DNA of 64,000 nt from Cyclobacteriaceae bacterium (GTDB taxonomy: Bacteria > Bacteroidota > Bacteroidia > Cytophagales > Cyclobacteriaceae): assembly GCA_016787565.1 (NCBI GenBank), contig JAEUUG010000009.1, positions 124,001 through 188,000 of the forward strand, read 5' to 3'. Shown here one piece after another: positions 9,870 to 17,304 of this stretch. Below the pieces are notes generated by a model that was not told where the DNA came from, made no database searches, and saw nothing but the letters and a program-made list of their open reading frames with translations. The first letter of the stretch is position 1. Each line of letters opens with the position of its first letter. The position numbers and the translations under genes are program-made.

Positions 9870-11027
9870 ATGATAAAAATTGCGCTGCTTCTTGATTTTA
9901 CAGAGGAATATCATAAGAATTTACTTCGCGGAATAATTCGATATTCAAGAGAGAAAGGTCCATGGGCCTTTCTGAGAATCCCAGTGTATTATCGGGAGAC
10001 ACTGGGTGCTGACGGCATCATCAAACACCTGAAAGCATGGGGAGCTAAAGGTTTGATAGGCCAGTTTCACGACAATACCGAGATCAGTAAGTTTTCCAGG
10101 GCGGGTATTTCAGTAATTGCCCAGGATTTTGAAGAGCGGCTTCATGGAGTTCCGAATATCAGCGGGGCCTATCAGGAGACCGGTGAACTGGGAGCCTCGT
10201 ATTTTTTGAAAAAGGGATTTAAAAATTTCGCCTTCTATGGTTTCAAAAATATCGTTTGGTCGCGCGAAAGGAGTGAGGGTTTCGAAAAGAAAGTACAGGA
10301 AGCTGGTTACAAAGTCCATTATTTTGAGCACAAGAAAGCACGTTCCATGAACCTTTGGTATTACAAGCCATCCGTATTGAGTCAATGGTTAAAGTCGTTA
10401 CCGAAGCCAATAGCATTAATGGCTTGTGATGATAATCAGGCCTTGCATATCTCCGAGGCGAGTAAGCATGCCGGACTGCGTATTCCTGAAGATGTTGCCG
10501 TGTTGGGAGTAGATAACGATGAAAATATTTGCTTTTTGTCTGACCCAGCCTTGTCGAGTATTAACCTTGATGTTGAAAAGGGAGGTTACGAGGCGGCTAA
10601 GTTGATGAACCGGCTGATCCTCAAACAAAAAATGTCACACGACATTCTGATAAAGCCAACCCGGGTGGTGACGAGAACCTCTACCGATATTTATGCAACT
10701 CCTGATACGCATATCGTTACTGTTTTGAAATTCATACATAATCATGCTGATCGCGATTTGAAAGTAGACGAAATTGTACGGGAGGTGCCTTTATCACGCA
10801 GATCGCTGGAAAAACGTTTTTTAGAAACCACAGGGTATCCCATTTACAAATACATCCTTAATCTGAGGATAGAGAAGTTTGCCGAGCTGCTTGAACGCAC
10901 GGACAAATCGGTTTTCGAAATTGCTCAAGAACTCGGCCTGAATGACACGAAAAATATAGCGCGACAGTTCAGGCAAATAAAAGGAACGACCCCACGCGGA
11001 TACCGCCAACGAGCGGTTCACCATTGA
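9870..11027 (+). CDS. XylR-type regulator: periplasmic-binding-like sensor plus AraC HTH
   Basis: 385 residues. Residues ~1-275 form a LacI/XylR periplasmic-binding-protein-like ligand domain (GVDNDENICFLSDPALSSINLD is the family's hinge region, within 10550-10580). Residues ~285-385 form a double-HTH AraC domain (PLSRRSLEKRF and the second helix ending TPRGYRQ). It is transcribed away from the amino-sugar operon across a 119-bp region with TTTACG-type repeats, so control of that operon in response to an amino sugar or derivative is the natural inference. A bidirectional terminator follows the stop codon. Automatic pipelines usually name such proteins after XylR of E. coli, but nothing here points to xylose. 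Confidence 0.88.
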   Translation: MIKIALLLDFTEEYHKNLLRGIIRYSREKGPWAFLRIPVYYRETLGADGIIKHLKAWGAKGLIGQFHDNTEISKFSRAGISVIAQDFEERLHGVPNISGAYQETGELGASYFLKKGFKNFAFYGFKNIVWSRERSEGFEKKVQEAGYKVHYFEHKKARSMNLWYYKPSVLSQWLKSLPKPIALMACDDNQALHISEASKHAGLRIPEDVAVLGVDNDENICFLSDPALSSINLDVEKGGYEAAKLMNRLILKQKMSHDILIKPTRVVTRTSTDIYATPDTHIVTVLKFIHNHADRDLKVDEIVREVPLSRRSLEKRFLETTGYPIYKYILNLRIEKFAELLERTDKSVFEIAQELGLNDTKNIARQFRQIKGTTPRGYRQRAVHH

Positions 11028-11081
11028 GTGCTGGCAGATGGGAGGGAGAGTACCCGGAAGCGTACGAGAGTGAACAAAAAA

Positions 11082-11111
11082 ATAACTCCATTTTCATAGA
11101 GTTATCTTTTT
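11082..11111 (+). terminator. Rho-independent terminator, probably bidirectional
   Basis: ATAACTC (11082-11088) pairs with GAGTTAT (11099-11105) around a 10-nt loop. CTTTTT follows on the plus strand and an A-run precedes it, so the minus-strand transcript also ends in U. It separates the regulator from the convergent CHRD gene. Confidence 0.7.
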
Positions 11112-11127
11112 CAGTGTTAGAATGTGA

Positions 11128-11964
11128 TTAGTTGGAGCCTATGTTACCTTGTGCTACATACGTAGCATCGGTAGCACTCGTTCCAACATTGATGTGACCA
11201 TTAAAGGCCCTCAGTTGATCATACGTAATGGCTGTATTATTATTGAGTTTCCGAACCGAAGTTACACTCTTTCCGGTTGCACCATTATAATTATTTAAAT
11301 TAATAGCTATTGGACCTCCTGTCGCGACATTATTGTCGTAAATATAAATAGGATAGTTACCTGCTGCTGAAGCTCCGTCCAAATCAACCGTCACCAGTGT
11401 AGAACCACTGGTTCGCTTTGCAAATGTAACTGTTCCGTCTATTCCTGATTCGTTTACACCAACCAAGCTATAGGTTGTTGAAGTAGCAGTCAGTTCATTC
11501 TCTCCAATATCACCTTGTGCAATTAACGTTGTTAAATCAGTTGCACTAAGATGCACATTTACATAGCCATTTAACGCCAGAAGCTGATCGTAAGTGATGC
11601 CCGTGCCATCGTTCAATTTTGTTACAATTGTTTCACTCTTGCCAGTTGCACCGTTTATTGATGTAAGATCCAGAATGATAGCTCCTGTCTCAGCAGCTGT
11701 ATTTTGATGTATATGCGCCACATGTGTGTTCCCGGATGTTGTTCCCATCAGGTCAATTGTTATAACAGTAGCGTTATCGGCTCTTTCTGCAAACTTTACG
11801 GTACCGTTTATGGCAGGATTGGAGACAGAACTTAATGCGTATGTTTTAGATTCTCCTGTAAGGGCTGGTGCCGGATTGTCATCGTCTTTGCAGGCGCTAA
11901 TGACCACTGCCATTACACATGCTACCGCTGTTACTTTTAAAAATGATTGAATTTGCTTTTTCAT
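11128..11964 (-). CDS. CHRD-domain lipoprotein with internal duplication
   Basis: 278 residues. The N-terminus is an SPII signal with lipobox ISAC and Cys25, followed by DDD, as common in Bacteroidota lipoproteins. Two homologous units follow, at residues ~38-148 and ~157-276. Each starts with a (K/T)TY(A/S)L motif, carries INGTV/IDGTV and NGATGKS, and ends QGDIGEN or QGNIGSN. The first keeps the HVAHIHQ histidines characteristic of CHRD (chordin-like) domains. The second has YPIYIYD in their place, so any metal or ligand site would be confined to the first. Function is unknown. It is transcribed alone, convergent with the regulator. Confidence 0.8.
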   Translation of the reverse strand: MKKQIQSFLKVTAVACVMAVVISACKDDDNPAPALTGESKTYALSSVSNPAINGTVKFAERADNATVITIDLMGTTSGNTHVAHIHQNTAAETGAIILDLTSINGATGKSETIVTKLNDGTGITYDQLLALNGYVNVHLSATDLTTLIAQGDIGENELTATSTTYSLVGVNESGIDGTVTFAKRTSGSTLVTVDLDGASAAGNYPIYIYDNNVATGGPIAINLNNYNGATGKSVTSVRKLNNNTAITYDQLRAFNGHINVGTSATDATYVAQGNIGSN

Positions 11965-12330
11965 ATTAAATGTTTTTTGTTTTTATCTCTTTGCTGAGTT
12001 GCAAATTCATGCCATGAGTTGAATCACGTACTGGGGCACTCATTAATTGAATAGAACACTTGAGGCTGTAGCTTTTATTCAGCAACTCGCCAAACATGGG
12101 TAGTTAAGGAAACACTTTATTGAGAATTACTCAATGGATACTTAAGTGAACGGATTACTCATTGCCATTGTGATGCGATCGCGATGCGTAAACTCAAAAT
12201 CGTTGTTGTCGTCAACGCAATACCTGCTTCACCGTCTCAAATGCTGTGAACCCATGAACGAGTAGTGTTGCTGATAGTTATCGTTGTGACCATTTTCACA
12301 AAGCAGCATGATTGTTGGTAATGCCCAACC
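11965..12330. other. Gene-free stretch between divergent genes
   Basis: It must hold the promoters of the CHRD gene and of the small gene at 12331. No convincing reading frame, RNA gene or long repeat is visible; exact -33/-7 elements could not be fixed by eye. Confidence 0.5.
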
Positions 12331-12540
12331 ATGAGCAAAAGAAAGAAAGTTTCCCAAGAATCAAGTATAAACGTTGAGACTCCAACACCTCCTCAGGTTA
12401 TGGATCCATCGGTTGCCCCGGAGAAAGCAAAAGTTGAAGATCATACGAAAAAGAAACCAAGGCGATCAGATAGTGGTAAAAAAAAAAGTAGAAAAAACTG
12501 GATGCACTTCGCATTAAATAGAAGTTCTAATTACGAATAA
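12331..12540 (+). CDS. Small lysine-rich hypothetical protein
   Basis: 69 residues, strongly basic, with KKKPRR and GKKKSRKNW clusters and a proline/threonine-rich middle; probably disordered. The frame is closed by TAA just before the GTG of the next gene (1 bp between them), so the two are likely co-transcribed. The basic tail could bind nucleic acid, but no family is recognised. It is short and could be spurious; the tight coupling to the next gene is the main support. Confidence 0.45.
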   Translation: MSKRKKVSQESSINVETPTPPQVMDPSVAPEKAKVEDHTKKKPRRSDSGKKKSRKNWMHFALNRSSNYE

Positions 12541-12541
12541 C

Positions 12542-13171
12542 GTGGAAGATGAGCACAGCAATTCAATTCCCCTTCAGAAGGCAGGAAATGAACTCTCAGT
12601 CGAGCATAGTGTTGAAGCTTCTTCAATTGAGGAAGCAAGAATAATTTTTGACCAAGCAGTCAGCCGCATGCTAGACGTAAACCAATGGCATGTATTGACA
12701 GGTTCATTACTTTCAGTATTTGAGCTAACAGATAATGATGGTAATGGCATAAACCGGCAACAGGCGTGCGTTAATGATTTTTTTAAGATTAATCTACCAG
12801 GACCTGGCTCGCAGGCAGGCGAGGGTTATGATTGGGTGCAGGTAGAATGGATAAAACATCAACAGGAAATTCTAAACGTTCCTGACAGTATGACGATGCG
12901 TGTAAGACCGGTTGCTAACCCCCTTGACCACGAAGCAGGCACGGCTCATTTTTTCAAGGATACCGCTACCAGTACGTTCAAGGTTTCACGAGATGGTTTG
13001 ACAATTACGGCCGCTGTATATGGCCGCAATGAAATTCCAAATACTGAAGGTAACGTTATAGATACTATCCGAAACACCGCAGTGGCCTTCGGTGCCAAGT
13101 TAGGCGGGGCTCATTTACAATGGCAAAGTCTTGCAAAAGGAATTTTAAACGATACTAAGATTCTATCCTAA
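12542..13171 (+). CDS. Conserved hypothetical protein
   Basis: 209 residues from a GTG start 1 bp after the preceding stop. It has no signal peptide or membrane segment. A core with NQWHVLTG, FFKINLPGPGSQAGEGYDWVQVE and MRVRPVANP resembles a family of uncharacterised Bacteroidota proteins as I remember it, with a polar, soluble, beta-rich composition. The last third repeats ITAAVYGRNEIPNT. Nothing indicates catalysis. The neighbouring genes are stress or ribosome related, but there is no shared operon with them. Confidence 0.6.
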   Translation: MEDEHSNSIPLQKAGNELSVEHSVEASSIEEARIIFDQAVSRMLDVNQWHVLTGSLLSVFELTDNDGNGINRQQACVNDFFKINLPGPGSQAGEGYDWVQVEWIKHQQEILNVPDSMTMRVRPVANPLDHEAGTAHFFKDTATSTFKVSRDGLTITAAVYGRNEIPNTEGNVIDTIRNTAVAFGAKLGGAHLQWQSLAKGILNDTKILS

Positions 13172-13590
13172 GCTATTGGGCCATAAATACTCACGGTGTA
13201 GAGTTGTTTACCTTAATACTGTGGAGCCTACTGTCCAGAGCAGATCCATCGGTGAAGAAAACAAGTTTGAATTTATTCCAAACCTTTTCCAGGTGGAAAT
13301 GCTTGGTCTTTGCGTTCCGCTTTTGGTATTGTTATTCCTATTCCTCTTCCACCAATCTACGCTTCGGGTGTGGATCTTTACTGGCAGGTCCTTTATATAT
13401 ATCTATTGAATTTTTCATGGTTGATCCTGTTTTACATGGATGATTCTTCATACGCACATTAATTGAATTGGTAAGTTTTTCTAAGCGGTGATTCACGATG
13501 TGGTCTGGCAAAGGCGGATGAAAAGAATATGATAATAATTTAGTGTATCATACCACTTTAACGCAATCGTATTGTAAATCAAATTAAAAA
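13172..13590. other. Gene-free stretch
   Basis: Only short overlapping frames without recognisable composition occur here (for example 13176-13443, plus strand). They are rich in Phe/Leu/Ser in a manner expected from AT-rich noncoding DNA. No RNA gene or repeat is seen before the terminator at 13591. Confidence 0.5.
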
Positions 13591-13628
13591 ACCGAATCTC
13601 GCAAGCTAAAGTGCCCTTGAGATTCGGT
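13581..13628 (-). terminator. Terminator of the PhnA-like membrane protein gene
   Basis: Perfect 10-bp inverted repeat ACCGAATCTC (13591-13600) and GAGATTCGGT (13619-13628) with an 18-nt loop. On the minus strand it is followed by a T-rich tract (13581-13590). Confidence 0.8.
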
Positions 13629-13666
13629 AACCCACACCCTATGAAAAGTAGGTTCTTACAAGGGAA

Positions 13667-14515
13667 TTATTCCTTTTGATAATAAATGTTATGCTTTGAT
13701 TGTGTACCTAACCGGGCACCAACCCAAGCGGCAAGTCCTCCCAGCATTACCACAAAAAAGAGAACAATAAACGCAGTGGATGTCGCAGCGGCCACATCAT
13801 CGGCTGTCTTTTCAGCCTTGGCTTTAATTTCTTCTTTTTTCACTTTCCACTTTGCGCTAGCTTCTTCATATTTTATCATCAGCGTGTCCGCTTTTCCAGC
13901 AGCTTCTTTACGACTTATATCTTTGCTTTTCATAATCAAAGTCGTCAGATCATCCTTACTAACCTTGGCAGGATCGCCATCTGCTTTTTTAAACATTTCT
14001 ATCGCTTCGCCTGTTGACCCGCCTTGTCGCAGAGTGGTTAAATCCATCTCTTCAGCTTTGTCTTTCAAGGCAGGTGCAGCCATCTCCATAGCTTTAGCTC
14101 CCGCTTTACCAACAGCGCTTAGCGTACCGCCTACTAATCGGCCTGCACCTCCAAGTAAACTTCCAATGGCAGTCGTTACAAAATACATGGATACTAGAGT
14201 TATAATACACCATGACAACACTCCGTGCATAGCACCATCAAACAAGCGTGGTGTTTGTGCCAGGCGACCAGCAACCCATCCGGCTGCAAAGAGCGCAATA
14301 AGCCCACTTACGATATACCAAATGATTGCACCCAGACCAATACCCTGTGCAGGATTGTTTTCAGCCTGAACATCGATGGTGCTCAGCCCGAGGCCTACAC
14401 CAAACATGTTTAACAAAATCATCAGTACAAGTCCTACCAACGCTCCACCTATAATGGAGCCATACGAAATACGTCTGCGTGCTTCGTGTGTGAGATAATT
14501 ATTTTCTTCTTGCAT
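13667..14515 (-). CDS. PhnA-like / YrzE-type integral membrane protein
   Basis: 282 residues with three glycine-rich membrane segments in the first 120 residues (~19-40, 60-82, 95-118). A charged helical region of ~110 residues follows, with an AEKTADD-type end, and a last membrane segment at ~245-268. The N-terminal RRISYGSIIGGALVGL is the family marker. Such proteins are annotated PhnA-like or TIGR04086-like and have no known function; link to phosphonates is nominal. It stands alone, closed by a strong terminator, near a set of stress-type genes. The long soluble loop between helices 3 and 4 is the oddest part and could face the cytoplasm as a coiled rod. Confidence 0.7.
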   Translation of the reverse strand: MQEENNYLTHEARRRISYGSIIGGALVGLVLMILLNMFGVGLGLSTIDVQAENNPAQGIGLGAIIWYIVSGLIALFAAGWVAGRLAQTPRLFDGAMHGVLSWCIITLVSMYFVTTAIGSLLGGAGRLVGGTLSAVGKAGAKAMEMAAPALKDKAEEMDLTTLRQGGSTGEAIEMFKKADGDPAKVSKDDLTTLIMKSKDISRKEAAGKADTLMIKYEEASAKWKVKKEEIKAKAEKTADDVAAATSTAFIVLFFVVMLGGLAAWVGARLGTQSKHNIYYQKE

Positions 14516-14712
14516 TTTTAGTTAGCGTTAATTTTTTGTGAACAAAATTGTTCTTTACCGCCATAGAAATAATCGGACCAGCCTATCTGTCATCATTTAC
14601 GCATAGTTGATATTGATTTTCACTTTTAGAATGCACTGTATGTGGACATTAATTCCTCCCTGGGGAGGTAACTCTTCAAAACATTTCTGTTTAGGTAATG
14701 TGACCCGCACGT

Positions 14713-15027
14713 TTAATGGTTACGCAGCTTACCCATTATCGTTTCCAGTGATGCTGTTAGTTTATTCAATGCCCCTGCGATAGCCTGATCATACGAGTCG
14801 GTCTGGTTGGTAACGGCAATGGGTTTCCTGTTTTTTAACCGTGCTTCCAGTAAGCATCGCTTTGTAGTAAGGCCATCCTTGTTTCCATCTTCATCAGAAA
14901 GATGAACCTCGATGCGTGTAATGTTATCACTAAACCTGCTGAGTTTTGATTCTATCTGAGCAACATAGGGAGCTATACGCTCTTCCGTTCCGTCTACAGT
15001 TTTGTCTGTATTAATTTGAATGGTCAT
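14713..15027 (-). CDS. HPF/RaiA-family ribosome hibernation-type protein
   Basis: 104 residues from the ATG at 15027 (MTIQINTDKT). A start at 15072 would overlap the upstream gene and adds an unrelated stretch, so it was not used. The beta-alpha-beta fold of HPF is suggested by IESKLSRFSDNITRIEVHLSDE and the following EARLKNRKPIAV strand. Most members bind the 30S decoding region and silence or stabilise ribosomes. This one is shorter and more acidic than the copy at 56 kb. It is the last gene of an operon with baeRF3 (22 bp upstream) and a PRC-barrel protein, so expression is probably stress-induced. Confidence 0.75.
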   Translation of the reverse strand: MTIQINTDKTVDGTEERIAPYVAQIESKLSRFSDNITRIEVHLSDEDGNKDGLTTKRCLLEARLKNRKPIAVTNQTDSYDQAIAGALNKLTASLETIMGKLRNH

Positions 15028-15049
15028 AGTAAATCTATTGTAGATGAAT

Positions 15050-16213
15050 TCAATACCGAAATATAGCAGCAAGACCAGTATGCGTTGGCATTTGTTCTTT
15101 GGGGATGAATACTACTGCGCCACCCATTTTACTGACTAACTCACCTACACCATCGAGCTCATCGTCTAACACCGGCTGCGTTAAATCGGTCATCTCAAAG
15201 GTGCCGGTGATTTTATTTCTAAGCCTCTTGGCAATGACCCGATGCGCCTCGATAAAGAGCGTATCTACTCTTCCTGCTTCTGCTGCATCGATCACCTCAT
15301 CCATCACATCGCTTCCCAATCCATTGGATTTTGCATGAAGAAATTTTCCTGCAAGCTCTTCTAGTTTATTCACATAAATAGGTTGCATTACTTCCCAGGA
15401 TAGTTCCGCCAGTTTTTCTGTTGATACAGCTTGGGGGTTAATCTCAATACCGTTGGGAAGGAGAAATGGGTTTTTGTTGACTTCATTAAAGAGACTATGA
15501 TGCTCGGGCAATGCAGCCAACAGTAGCGGCAGACCATGCGGCTTAGAATAACGCTCATAAACACCGTTTGCGACAATGCGAAAAAATCGCTCGGTATCAC
15601 TTCCCACTTCATCTTTCTTTCCGCCATGGCCGTGATGCATGTTACCGCTGTCGGCACCAACTCCTCCATACGATGCTACGGTCGTGTGCTTCTCCGTTAA
15701 TTCCTCACCCAATGCTTTTTTTATCGTTGCTGGTACGTCATCGTGAAGTTCGATCTCTATGAGTGAATGACGATTACCTTCAAAAAGACGCAGTGCATCC
15801 ATGGTTAAGGCCAACACCTGATAGCGATCTTCAGATTGTAAAATATGACGTAGGGGTTTCGTGTGAAAGCGCTCGGCTACTATTACCAATTCCTCTACCG
15901 TCAGCGGTAAACGTATCACTTCGAAAAGTTCAGACGAAGTCAGTACACAAAGTCCATCACCCGTATGATTCCAGAAGTCGTGATCACTGGCAAGCGATTC
16001 GAAGGGAGCAAGCAGACTGATAATGTTAGCATCGGGATACTTCTCCGTTAAAGATTCCTTCACTTGCTTAACCAGGTTCTTAAATCGAATGGGGTCCTGC
16101 ATATTTTCAGGATGGATTCGATGTGTAGGCATGTACAGCGAAATGCACGGTGGTTCTGTTACAGAAAATAGATTACCAATCAATTCTTGTGTAAGCGATT
16201 TTACATTCATCAT
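15050..16213 (-). CDS. baeRF3-type (bacterial archaeo-eukaryotic release factor-like) protein
   Basis: 387 residues with the layout of bacterial eRF1/Pelota-like proteins. The N-terminal domain carries CISLYMPTHR and the FKNLVKQ segment typical of baeRF3. The middle domain contains FFRIVANGVYERYSKPHGLPLLLAALPEHHSLF. The C-terminal domain has GRVDTLFIEAHRVI, a stretch related to ribosomal protein L7Ae/eRF1 domain 3. A His/Gly-rich loop (residues ~190-205) replaces a possible GGQ position. The family is predicted to act on stalled or idle ribosomes, and its position before an HPF gene supports that. Activity is untested as far as I know. Confidence 0.75.
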   Translation of the reverse strand: MMNVKSLTQELIGNLFSVTEPPCISLYMPTHRIHPENMQDPIRFKNLVKQVKESLTEKYPDANIISLLAPFESLASDHDFWNHTGDGLCVLTSSELFEVIRLPLTVEELVIVAERFHTKPLRHILQSEDRYQVLALTMDALRLFEGNRHSLIEIELHDDVPATIKKALGEELTEKHTTVASYGGVGADSGNMHHGHGGKKDEVGSDTERFFRIVANGVYERYSKPHGLPLLLAALPEHHSLFNEVNKNPFLLPNGIEINPQAVSTEKLAELSWEVMQPIYVNKLEELAGKFLHAKSNGLGSDVMDEVIDAAEAGRVDTLFIEAHRVIAKRLRNKITGTFEMTDLTQPVLDDELDGVGELVSKMGGAVVFIPKEQMPTHTGLAAIFRY

Positions 16214-16246
16214 TCTGAAAATTATTATTGAACATGTATTTTGCCA

Positions 16247-17020
16247 TTATTGTGAATGCGAAGCCAACTCACTAAAATGTTCGTGAAGGTCCTTTGGATC
16301 AACAACCTGAATTAGCTGTGCCGGATCATATTCAGGACTGCTCTTTACAAACGCTACTGAAGTTTCAACCATTACGGTAGAAGTTTCCCAATCAATTTCT
16401 TTGATCAACTTTGGTGAGATCAGTACTTTTTTGCCGGGTAACCACTTACCGGTATCGATTAGCAGTAAATCAATTGCCCACTTCGTTTCGTCTATTATAA
16501 AATCTTCAACCTCACCAATTTCTCCATCAGCCGCTTTTATAGTGTAACCCGTTACTTTATTCGTGCTTCGTAAGTGTTTATCGGCATCCATTTCCTTTTG
16601 TGCCAATTTTTCTGTGAACTCACTATAGGGCATTCCAATCGCCAGTGGATCGGAAGGCAAGGCTATAGCTCCACCACCACTACCATAGTATCCACTGTTC
16701 CAATAGGCAATCCAAGGGTAATACGCATGCAACTTAATTTCCTCTTGTCGTGAAACAGGAAGGTCTGTGTTGATGTCGGGGCTGTTCTTCACTTGTTCCT
16801 TGGTGAGGTTGACGGAAAAGATTTTATTTTTTCGATCAGAACCCAACACTGATTCTGGAGATATAAGAACGACTCGTCCGGAAAGCCAGTTACCCGTATC
16901 AACAATGAGATACCGTACGGTCCACGTTTCATCGTCAACGTAAAAGTCCTTTACTTTTCCAAGCTCTCCATCCGTTGCACCCAGAGTAAAACCGATTAAA
17001 CTTTTTATGCTGTGTCTCAT
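16247..17020 (-). CDS. Double PRC-barrel domain protein
   Basis: 257 residues with two PRC-barrel domains. The first (residues ~5-80) carries IGFTLGATDGELGKVKDFYVDD and the second (~150-225) VTGYTIKAADGEIGEVEDFIID. They are joined by a proline/glycine/tyrosine-rich linker. PRC barrels occur in photosynthetic reaction centres and in RimM and are thought to bind RNA or proteins. Stand-alone double copies are common in stress loci of soil bacteria. It is the first gene of the operon with baeRF3 (33 bp downstream) and HPF. No signal peptide. Confidence 0.85.
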   Translation of the reverse strand: MRHSIKSLIGFTLGATDGELGKVKDFYVDDETWTVRYLIVDTGNWLSGRVVLISPESVLGSDRKNKIFSVNLTKEQVKNSPDINTDLPVSRQEEIKLHAYYPWIAYWNSGYYGSGGGAIALPSDPLAIGMPYSEFTEKLAQKEMDADKHLRSTNKVTGYTIKAADGEIGEVEDFIIDETKWAIDLLLIDTGKWLPGKKVLISPKLIKEIDWETSTVMVETSVAFVKSSPEYDPAQLIQVVDPKDLHEHFSELASHSQ

Positions 17021-17304
17021 AATGTAAAGGTTTCTACCAAATCAATTCAGTATTCTTGATCGTGAGTTTAAAACCCATTGAAAGTTTCAGATAGCCATCT
17101 ATTCTTCACCTAATAAGTGATCCACTCTGAAGTGTTGCTATTCTGATTCAAATGGTAGGTTAATCGATCGCGGTTGGGGAATGTTGCTGCGGAGTGTGGA
17201 CGATTATACCCACAATAATTTAGCGTGAAGGACAATTTGCTCGCTACACGATGCAGCAAGAATGGGTGTGGGGTATGGGAGTCGGTGATACGTTGCTTAG
17301 TTGT

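Noticed and set aside
13176..13443. Two overlapping plus-strand short frames
   Set aside because: No family, no spacing logic, composition as in AT-rich noncoding DNA.
13686..14369. Plus-strand open frame of 227 codons
   Set aside because: Lies wholly antisense to the membrane protein gene at 13667-14515, whose helices and terminator are convincing; the translation is Ser/Ala/Pro-rich shadow.
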